A stretch of 12,500 nucleotides of DNA from Acropora yongei (Eukaryota; Cnidaria; Anthozoa; Scleractinia; Acroporidae), in the NCBI GenBank assembly GCA_014634225.1, contig BLFN01000954.1, positions 1,862,175-1,874,674 of the forward strand. Reading direction: 5' to 3'. Shown in pieces: positions 1-10,000 of this stretch. The notes below the pieces were generated by a model. That model worked only from the letters and a program-made list of their open reading frames with translations, had not been told where the DNA came from and searched no databases. Both the position numbers and the translations under genes were made by a program. How positions within the stretch are numbered: position 1 is the stretch's first letter; every line of letters starts with the position of its first letter.

Positions 1-87
1 CAGACAATAATACTTGACCTATAAGGTGAAACAATAGTTATTCTACTATCAGTAATTGTGCATTGGTAATGATCAAATTATTTGCAG

Positions 88-155
88 GCCATGTGGAAGA
101 CAAACAGAAAGAAGAGCAGAATGGAGATAATGAGCAAATGGAAGAAGATGATGAG
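88..155 (+). CDS. EIF5B: eIF5B exon a, acidic N-terminal segment
   Basis: This is the first exon visible. It follows a TTTGCAG acceptor and ends at GAG before gtgaac. Two bases (GC) finish a codon begun upstream, so the preceding intron is phase 1. The reading [16 protein letters not shown] then MEEDDE is highly charged, as in the disordered eIF5B N-terminal region. The frame choice is set by joining to the next exon. The +1 frame contains a stop, and the remaining alternative gives a basic Lys/Met-rich peptide that does not join well. There is no sequence-specific hallmark, so identity depends on linkage to the later exons. Confidence 0.8.
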
Positions 156-1010
156 GTGAACTACCTGTAATTTCCAATAAAGTATAGTGTGTACAGAAAA
201 ATTACAATTCTCACACAATCATTTGCAACTGTCTTTCCGGTGTACGTAGGAAGAATAAATAATTATTATTATTAGTTCCACTTACTTTCACATGTTGAAG
301 TTGAGTACTTTCACCAATGCCAATACAGTACCGTTCAAAAGTAAGTTGACAGTCTGTTGCGAGTCTCGATTCTCGACTTGATTCTCGAATCTCAATTCCT
401 GCAAGAATCGAGTATCGAGAATCGAGAACCTTTCATCAAGAATCGAGAACCTGTTATCGAGAATGGAGAACTTTTAATAGAGAATCGAGTCGAGGATCGA
501 GTCTCGCAAGTCTGAAAGCAAAGATTCTCCCATGACTGATTTCTCGATAATTTTATGTTGAGCGAGCAAACAAACTGCAAGCGGCTACACCAGTGTTGCG
601 CGAGCGGATATATGCTTCACAGCGAGAAAAGAGCAAGTTAATTGGTGAAAAGTGTGTCACACAAATGTTGCAGAATTACTGTTCTTGAAACAAACATCCC
701 CTGTATTTTTTCAAGACTTGTCTTCAACTTGAGTATAGAGTCAATGGAGAGAGAAGGGTGGGGGATTAATAGTAACAATGAAAAAATTGATTAACCTTGA
801 TTGACAGTAATTGATGCTGCCGTTTCATGGCAAGGAAAAGGTAAGCTAGACGATTATCAAGACCTATAGCTATAGAGCTTCAAAGAGTCTGGCAAATGAA
901 GGCTAAGTATTGATTGTTGGAGCCTTGGGGGTTGTTGCGATGATTTGTGACAGTGGTTGAACTGATTATGAGCTGATGTCCAAGTTGACGAATAGACCAT
1001 TTTAAATTTG

Positions 1011-1048
<38 letters not shown>

Positions 1049-4000
1049 AGAGGTGACCTCGTTTTGATAGTAACCCCCTGCTTTTTCTATGTTAATGAAG
1101 CTGTTCTCATGCTAATTAGTAACAGTTTACATAAGGAAAGAAGTGAGGTTTCTATCAAAACAATGTTACCTCCAGCCTCATTTTCATTCAAAGGCCAGGC
1201 AACTGAGCACAATTGTAAAATGGTCTATTACAGAAATGGACGCTTAAAGGAACTGCTGACATTCTGAGAAGGGTCCAAAGAATCTGTGGTCACAGGTTGG
1301 GACCTGAATTAGTCAGGGACACAGGAGCAAAAGCTGAAGAAGTTAGCATCATGACATTGGACATTAATAATATTGATGATGATAATACTACTACTAATAA
1401 ATGAATAAATTATAATAATTTTGTTGTTTCTACTTTTTTCCATCTTTATTTAAAGGTAAAGGATTCTTGGGATGTTGATTCCGATGAAGAAAATGAAGAT
1501 TCATCAAATGAGAAAGGTGTGTATGTAAAAAAAAAACCCTTATTCTTTTCGTTTGCTTTAAAGGATTGTAGATTGCATGGACATCGTACAATCGTACAGC
1601 TGCTGTACCCTCTTTCTTTTTCACATCATGGCAGCCATGTTGGTGCCCATAAACAAAGGAAAGGCACCCATGTTGTTTTCATCTTAGGGAGTTGATTAAA
1701 TATTAATTTTATTCTCATTTGAAAAAATGTTATTTTTTTTATGATTAAAAAAAAGCAAGGTTGCAGATGACGAACAAGAAAACCGACCATGCAAACTCAA
1801 ATACTGTCTTGTTTTAATTTCATACGGACACTTTGTGAACATTACACTAACGACTTGATTCCAGGACCTTAGAGTGATTTTTAACTCATCCTTCCCTGGA
1901 CGTTTGTCTTTTTGTTTCTTGTTGCTCTTAAATTTTGCCATTTCCCCTTAAGGACACTTTAATAAACTCTTGTATGGGCTTTATTTTGCCACAAGCCTAA
2001 TACGTAGGGACCGATTGCATAAATGGCGGCCAACAAAATAATTATTCTTTTGTGTATGTGCTAATCAGACCAACTCGCCTCTTCTTTTGTATTAATTTTT
2101 GTCTAATTAGCACAAAGACGAAAGAATATTTTTTTTGCCATTTATACAAACGGTCTCAAAAGAAAAAAGAGACAAGACTATTATTGAACTGATTTTAGTT
2201 ACAGTATATTTTGGGACAAAGAAGATTGTTATTACCGTACTTGGGATAAACAAACAACTTTAGGGAGCAGAGGTGGGGAAGTGGACTGGTCATTGTACTC
2301 GCCGCCCACCAATGTGGCCTGGGTTTGATTCCTAAAAACCACTTTCACGTGAGAGGAGCTCAAGCTTCCCGGATAAATATCGTTAATTGTTATAATTATT
2401 ATTAATTTAATCATTGTCGTTTTTGATGAGAGTAAATTGATAAGAATCTGTTCATTCATTCTTCACTTGCAGCTGCTGAAACCACGACCCATGCTGCTGA
2501 AACCACGACCCACGCTACTGTCAAGGTCAATTTTTTTCAAAAACCTTTTCCGAGGGACATAAAATGCATTGCTCCTGTAAATTTTTTCCGTTTCAGTTAT
2601 CGGCAGGATGGATGCCTTGTTTTAAATTCTCTTCTTATTAAGTGGGAATGTTTTAGTTTTACTGGGGAAATGATTTTTGTAGCACTTCGAGCAAGTAGAT
2701 CTCACGCGATTGCTAATACTTTGGGCGTCAGTGTGTGCCAGGAAAGATGCCTTGTTTTAAATTGTCTTCATATTAAGAGGGAATGTTTTAGTTTTACGGG
2801 GGAAATGATTTTTGTCGGACTTCGAGTAAGGAGATCTCAGGCGATTGCTAGTACTTTGGGCGTCAGTGTGTTAACATTAGACATTGTACAGTGTTCATGA
2901 TGTTAATACATGAAATTCATTAGACATCTAAAGAAATCCCCGCGATGTTTTATGACGTACCACACAGTCTAATATTCCCAAGCCTTTAACCGACCATCAT
3001 TCCTGAAAGCAAGATACATAACTGGGAAGATGTAACCAGCTGGCTAATTTTCCTTCCTTTGGAGTAGCATGTTGTTGTCGAACCAGTGCAGTCAAGGTCA
3101 TCCTCTTAAAACTGGACAGAACGCTTCCCTTCGTGTTCAATCCTGTGAAACACTCTGTAAGTTCTGAAAGTTCGTTTCATTCTCTCTTTGAAGGTGGAAG
3201 TCAAAGAACCTGTCAAAACAGCCAGAGAAAGTAAAGTGGAGTTAGATGAGAGTGAAGAGAGCGAGGAAGAAAGCGAATCTGACGAAGACGATGAAGAAAG
3301 CGAGAGCGATGAGGAATCGGAAGAAGAGGAGAGTAAAACCGAAACAGTGCGGGAGAGAATAGAGGTAAAGGGCGTCAAATCACGTGGCTTGTTTCTTCGT
3401 TTAAATTTGGCAAGGGAGTGTTCTGTTACGAACAGAAGAGCACCATAGGGTTCATTAAATCACATCGTTTCAACCGCGTGAATATCAGGAAAAAGAAACA
3501 AACATTGTGTGTACAATCTTATTCTGGACAAAAATTGATTGTGACTTATTGAATCTTTTGAATGGGTGCTAGTACATGTAAATACCCAAGGCCTATTTAC
3601 ACACGAACCAACATTTCTGCGAAGAGTTCATTTTTGTTGCTGTAAGCGATGAAAATATTTTTCCATTTTCGTTTGTTTGTGATGCAGAAAAGACGCGCAA
3701 CAGCAGAAGCCAATCGATCTGCGGACAAGCTGCGATCTCCAGTCATCTGTGTTCTGGGGCATGTAGACACTGGAAAAACAAAGATTTTAGATAAGGTAGG
3801 TTATTCATTTCAGCCAGTAATTTTCTGGTTTCCTTATGCTCATTCTTGAAGTGCAATACTACGGTATGTGATCGTAAAGTAATCACAGCGTTCGTAAGCA
3901 ATCAATTGAGCCAATCATGACGCAAAGCACACAGCGTACTTTAAGCCAAAGCCAAGGGCGGGAAAACGTTCCTGACAACTGTTTCAGGTTTTGTTTCTGA

Positions 4001-7000
4001 TTTGTTGAAAAAGCAGTGTAAGACAAAATCCAATCACAGCAAGCCATGTTCATCTAATTGTAAAACGTACTGTATCGATGACGCCACCGATTATGCTTTG
4101 ATGTCGCAGATTCGTCACACTCACGTGCAAGACGGAGAGGCTGGCGGTATCACGCAGCAGATTGGTGCAACCATGGTACCAGTTGATGCGATCAGGGAAC
4201 AGACCAAGATGATCAAGGATGTGAGTTTTAATTGTTTTCTATCTGGCAGCAGCCTTTGTACTATACGCTAAAATTGGGTATCAAATACTCAAGGTTGAAA
4301 ATGGTTATAAAATTATTTCTACCGTGAAGAAATAACGAAGCTGATGTCTCGAGCGTTAGCCCTTCGTCAGAGTGAATAGAGGGATTATGGGTTGTGTGTG
4401 TTTATGAAGGAGATGGAGCTCTTCACTGTGGAAGTTTGATCGTCATTAACTGGTTTGCAGGAATCTCATTAACGGTCGGCGGCCGGCTAAAAGGACACGC
4501 TACTTCGAGTATTGAGCCGCCTACTTTTCCAGGAAATAGAGGGAAGTGAGAAAGGCACTCGCTTGTCAAGCCGCCTACTTTTACATTCTAACCGTCTACT
4601 CCGAAACTTAACGAGAACCCTGCTTTGATACCAGATGTTAGTGTTCACTCCCTCACCGGTACAGCACCCCAGTTTCTGCAGGGGTTAACCTCTCCTTTGC
4701 AGTGATGCGATTTGGAAATTTGCAGTTGCATCCATATTCTTCTTTATCCCGTCTTTCCTTTCTTTTTCCAGTTCCAGGATTTTGAGATCAAGTTACCTGG
4801 TCTTCTGATCATAGACACTCCTGGCCACGAATCCTTCAGGTTTGTCTTAGAAAAACTTACTATATTTCAGATATTTTACTTCTCTCCTGCTAGTGTTTGA
4901 AAAAAAAATGCGATTGACTGAACACTGAATACCTCAGTGACCTCGTTAAATTCGTGGAAACTTACTTTGAAAAATTTCTTTTTACTTTCCGAGCTATTTT
5001 TAAGCCTAGTTTTTGCGATGAAGTTATCGTTGAGGCTTTTTCTTTCTTCATATTAATGTTTGCCTCCGTGGTTGGAGGAGAATGCACTCGACATGGCGCT
5101 CACTCTGGTCCATAGACAGCTCGAACCCAAATGAACCTGTCTTTGGTTTACTGGCTGGGATACGGACCCTTTCGGCTTGTTTTTATAACATTTTTTCCTT
5201 GCAGTAATCTTCGCTCTAGAGGGTCATCGCTGTGTGACATGGCGATTTTAGTTGTGGACATCATGCATGGATTGGAACCGCAAACATTGGAGTCTATCAA
5301 CCTTCTGAAAAAGAGGAAGACGCCTTTTGTTGTAGCTTTAAATAAGGTGTGCTTTATCTTCGTTTCTTAACTTTGCTGCATTACTGAAAAGTTCAGATTT
5401 CTTCGATGGTGAAAGACCAAGTGAATTTATTGTAGTTCACAGTCATCCAAGTTCAATTCGTACACTGATTACCGCTGGTTATCACTTCAAATGGTATTAT
5501 ATTTTACCACTGGTTTGATATGACTTCTGTGCTCCTTACGTCGACTCCACCAGACCACTCCTTGTGAATAGCGAACTGGTTGCCCCCTGTTAGTTGCACT
5601 TCTTGACTATGTTACAGTGCTTTTGCTTTGAAATGTTACTTTGAGATCTTTTGAAGTTAGTCGATAGCTTATTTTACTTAACAAAATAACTAAGATAGTA
5701 CGCGCGTTCTGATTGGTTAAAAACCCATGGTTTATTGTGCAAACTCATAGTAATTTTATAAAAGCAATAGAGCACGCTTTCGATGGGTTTACCGGCGTGA
5801 TAAACCACTTGGAATGTTGAGAGAATACTCAAAAAGCTTGTAAATCACTCGCCTTCGGCTCGTGATTTACAAGCTTTTCTCGTGTTCTCCCAACATCCCC
5901 CGTGGTTTATCACGCCGGTAAACCCATCGAAAGTGTGGTCTATTGCTTAAATAACTGAGAGATTTCTGTGGCTGATTAGCTAGAATTTAGTATATCAATA
6001 AGAGGACAGTCAGATAAAATTTTAATTTCTGCTATCTAGTAGCGTGACTTTTTCAGTCAAAGAAATTTGGATATAGGTTGTCAATATATAGCCCAATGAG
6101 CGTTGATCATGTAATGACGCAATTCTGTTATGAATAAGTGGACAGAGCGATAGAAAAATTAACTTCAATTTGTTTAGTACACTTTCACCGCAAACACAAC
6201 TTTCACCTTTTATGGTTTTGTCTTTTGTTCTTGATTTGAACTGCAAAAAGTAGATTTTAGTGACTCGATTTCTTGTAAATTGATGAGGTTAGGGTGCTTG
6301 TTTGTAGGTCGACCGACTGTTCGAGTGGAAGCGAGGACCTAATTCAGGCATCGTAGACACCATCAAGAAACAGAAGAAAAATACCAAGCAAGAGTTTGAA
6401 GAGCGATTGCAGATAGTTGTAAAAGAGTTCGCGGAGCAGGTCAGTTTTCTTCCGAAGATTGTGAGACTGTAGAGTACTGAAGGGCGGGTTTACACGAAGT
6501 ATTAATGCGCCTGCGTATGGGGTTCGTGCTTTTGATTGCGTCACATATTGGCAAGGCAGGCAAAAAAGGCGAGAAATCGTGTGAAGACGTGTTCGATCAT
6601 TTCCACCCGCGGGAAATTGCATACAACTCGTGGGTTTGCATATATTTGAACAACATCACCAAATACTTAGTATTTGTAGTAGATTTTTTGTGAACTTTTG
6701 TATGGAAGCTGATTTTTTTTTTTCCAAGGCTTCTTACTCAAGGATTGGCATGAGAATGATGATTCGTGCGAGTTGCTTTGAAAGTTAATCTTGAGGGCTG
6801 TGGGTTAGTTTCGTAACCGAGCAATATTCCAATGGCAATTTGAAAGACACGTCAGTTATCCATGCTTCAAACAAGCAAGCCCAGCGGAGCAAATTGTTCC
6901 CCGTTTTTGCCGCAATCCATCTGATATCTGGTTAATTGCAATTATTTCTTTGTAGTCTATGAATGCAGCCATATTCTACAACAATCCTGATCCGCGGTCT

Positions 7001-10000
7001 TATGTTTCGCTTGTGCCAACCTCTGCCCACACGGGGGATGGTATGGGAGATCTTATTGCTCAAGTGGTGCGGCTCACACAGACCCGACTCTCCCAGAGGT
7101 TGTCTTTTTCCGAAGAATTACAGAGCATGGTGTTGGAGGTGCGTAGAGTTGTCATCAGTTTATTTACAATTTCTACCGAGTTTCGAAAGATAGAGAGAGA
7201 AAGGGCCAAAAGGAAATATCAGAATATGAAGAGAATTTTTTTGCAAGCCTCAGACCCATGATTAAGTTTCAATTGATCGTCGATACACACGAAGCCAAGC
7301 AATGTCGCAAAGATGGTTTTGTTATTGGACGCGACATGCGAGACTGTTGTTCGTCCTAGCGGTCGCCATGTGGCATCAGAAACGATGCCGTGTATTCCCG
7401 TTAAAAGAGTTTTCGATTCTTTTATGTGTTTTATCTCATACGGCATGTACTAAATACCCAGAAACTGTACTCTTAGAAAACTTGTGTCCAACAAAGGACC
7501 GAATTCGGAAGATGCCTTCTCTGGCCATTTTGTTGTGTCGCAAAACGTCTCTGCGGTGATATATTTAGGTCTTGCAAATTTGGACGTTATTTTCTCCTTT
7601 AGTGATAAAATTTGCTGATTTTTTAGGTCAAAGCCCTACCAGGCCTCGGAACAACAGTAGATGTAATTCTGATCAACGGAAAACTAAAGGAAGGCGACAC
7701 TGTTGTGGTTGCGGGAATCGAGGGCCCAATTGTGACGCAGATTAGGGCTCTTCTCACACCGCAGCCCCTCAAGGAGCTAAGGGTAAAAAACCAGTACATC
7801 AGTCACAAGGAGCTTCCCGGTGCCCAAGGAGTCAAAATCACAGCGAAGGACCTGGAAAAGGCCTTAGCAGGGATACCTCTTTTCGTCGCTCAGCAACCGG
7901 ACGAGGTGGATTTTTTCAAGGTCTGAAGAAAGTTATCTCAACTTGCAACGCTTAACGGATACCGGTGACTTTGTTTTACCAAAGGCGCTAGTAGCATAGT
8001 GTTTGGATCTCACAAAACAAGTTTTGTCGTTTTGTCTTTTGCATTCATTGTACAACTCGAAAGCTTCGGAAAGTGGACACATTTTCATGCACTTGCAGTT
8101 TTCTCAACCTTCTCTCAACCCCTTTTCTTATTTCTGGAGCCAAGACACCCGTCTCTGATTCTAGACTCTCGTCTTTCGAGTCTAGACACTCGTCTCGAGA
8201 CACGATAGATGATGATTATCCACGTCTGAGTGGTACTGTTCAGGTGTGGCGAACTCGTTCATCGTCAACTCCGAAAAATTGAAGTCATTAAAATTGTTTA
8301 GGGACGACTTCAGCTCAATGACATGGAAATTTATTTTGATATTACTCTTTTTCTGCCTCAAACAGGAAGAAGCATCTAACATTCTAAACGACACATTGCA
8401 GTCCATCAAGCTCTCAGACCGGGGTGTTTATGTACAAGCTTCTACTCTGGGATCGCTTGAGGCTTTGTTGGAGTTTCTGCGTACTTCCAAAATCCCTGTG
8501 AGTCATAGCTTGCAATGAAGGTCGCGTTTGTTGTAATGCTCCTTTGTTTTTTGTTTGTTTGTTTTTTTTTTACATGACGCGCGCGGCATTTGGGGTCTGA
8601 AGTTCCACTGAGTTGTTCAAAACAGTTGAACAAAAAAAAATTATTGTAATTTCCGCAAAATGAAGTCCTGACAGAGCACAGAGAGATGACGTACATGGTC
8701 AGTAAAGGGTCACAAAATATCCCGTGACCCCCCTTGTTAAGTTCACCGTCACTTCTGGCGAGAGATATGGAGAGTATGGGGCATCAAGTGCCCTTCGATC
8801 GATACTCCGCAAAAAGGCGAAAACAGTAACCAGCAACCTACGGGCTATGGCTACACTTCAGCTGCTATAAAGGTTTCGATCACGAGCGCTGTGTAGTGGT
8901 TTTAAAAAGAGGACAGTAATACATGGACAGATATTCATTTCTCAAAGAAAGATCTTGAAACCCGTAACCGCGCTGGATAAAAAATCTTGCCTGAATGAAC
9001 ATTGAGCCCTCGATATCTGTTTGTGGTATTGCTCATTGCACGTGACGGACTTTTGGGACGAAATAGGCTGGTAACCCTGAGTCGGCTTTCGCCTGACCAA
9101 AAATAAACCAACAGAAGCGCTTTTGGTAAAGAAGGTGGTTTACGCTTAGATTTAACGGGACATCTCGTGATGTTTATCAAGATTGAGTATGCATCGAATA
9201 GCTCTTATCGCAGATAAGCGTCATTTTCCATTGTATTGACCCATAAGCCTCGTCTGCACGTAGCTGTAAACAAGGGAGGCCTTGCCCGTGGGCGCAACTG
9301 CGGTAACAGCTATTACGCGCATTTCTGGGCAAGATTGAGGTCCGTAAAAGTGGTTATTGTCTGCTTGTGTTCGGTATGCATGCGATGCTAATCACGCTTA
9401 TGCTTTTCGTCGAGGAAGGTTATTGAAAAAGAAAAAGCTTTTTGAGGAGTTTCAACAGAGATTTCGCGCCGCAAGCGGTGGAATGATGAGTATGTAAACA
9501 TGGCAACGAATTGACTCATGTTATCCTTTATTGCATCATTAGTATTCTGGCGTCAACATCGGACCAGTTCACAAGAAGGACATCATGAAGTGCTCCACCA
9601 TGCTGGAACATGATGGACAGTTAGTTATTTTCCGTTGTGTTTTTTGTTTGTGGCCCTGAACGGGGTGGGTGGGTTGCAAGCGCATGCTTGCTTATAAGTG
9701 CCATTACGTTAGAGACAACGGCAAACTGTTCCTGTAGCTTTTTTTAGTTTATTCACTTTTTGTTCTCCGCGCAACGAAAACGCAGCTCGATCGCGAAGAC
9801 GTTGTTGATGTTCGATTGAAACGTCAGTATCATCAGCTTTAGTTTAATGAAAACCATTGCCTATTCTCGTTGGATTTGATAAAATACCATCTGGTATAGG
9901 TCTTCGCTAATTAGCGCTGCATCGTCAAGTTGTTTGTGTACTCTTCAGGTATGCTGTTGTCTTAGCCTTTGATGTGAGGATAGAGAGGGATGCGCAGGAG

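Larger units (their letters stand above)
156..1455 (+). other. Intron a-b with two repeat elements
   Basis: A 1300-bp intron, the longest here. It holds the 21-bp repeat element (358-508) and a fold-back element (991-1229). Near its 5' end an in-frame TAA (168-170) and AATAAA (176-181) follow the exon. The stretch 509-990 shows no gene, RNA or clear repeat. Confidence 0.8.
1517..2472 (+). other. Intron b-c with a fold-back element and a SINE-like fragment
   Basis: A 956-bp intron. It carries a MITE-like element (2009-2155) and a tRNA-derived SINE fragment (about 2262-2410). 1517-2008 is AT-rich with no gene I can support. An antisense open frame at 1696-1941 begins with a lysine-rich peptide but has no recognisable domain. 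Confidence 0.75.

Noticed and set aside
404..501. Repeat array resembling CRISPR spacing
   Set aside because: The 21-bp units are contiguous without unique spacers, and the window is a eukaryotic intron.
1031..1267. 78-codon open frame
   Set aside because: It lies within the fold-back element at 991-1229 and reflects its inverted arms, not a protein.
1696..1941. Antisense open frame starting [13 protein letters not shown], reminiscent of a lysine-rich protein start
   Set aside because: Only the first 25 residues look protein-like. There is no domain or good splice donor, and the length is within chance for AT-rich DNA.
1961..1966. AATAAA within intron b-c
   Set aside because: There is no open exon leading to it and no clear GT-rich downstream element; it is expected by chance in AT-rich introns.
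3106..3378. Serine-rich open frame on the minus strand
   Set aside because: It is the complement of the Glu/Asp-rich tract of exon d; low-complexity codons read backwards give serine runs.
4002..4271. Longer exon f extending upstream (open frame from 4002)
   Set aside because: The peptide before IRHTHVQ is not conserved, and the P-loop exon joins directly to IRHTHVQ as in human eIF5B (DK-LRHTHVQ).
8209..8230. ATGATGA followed by CTGA, like an intronic C/D box snoRNA
   Set aside because: The boxes are only about 10 bases apart, with no second CTGA and no terminal stem, so no snoRNA can be supported.
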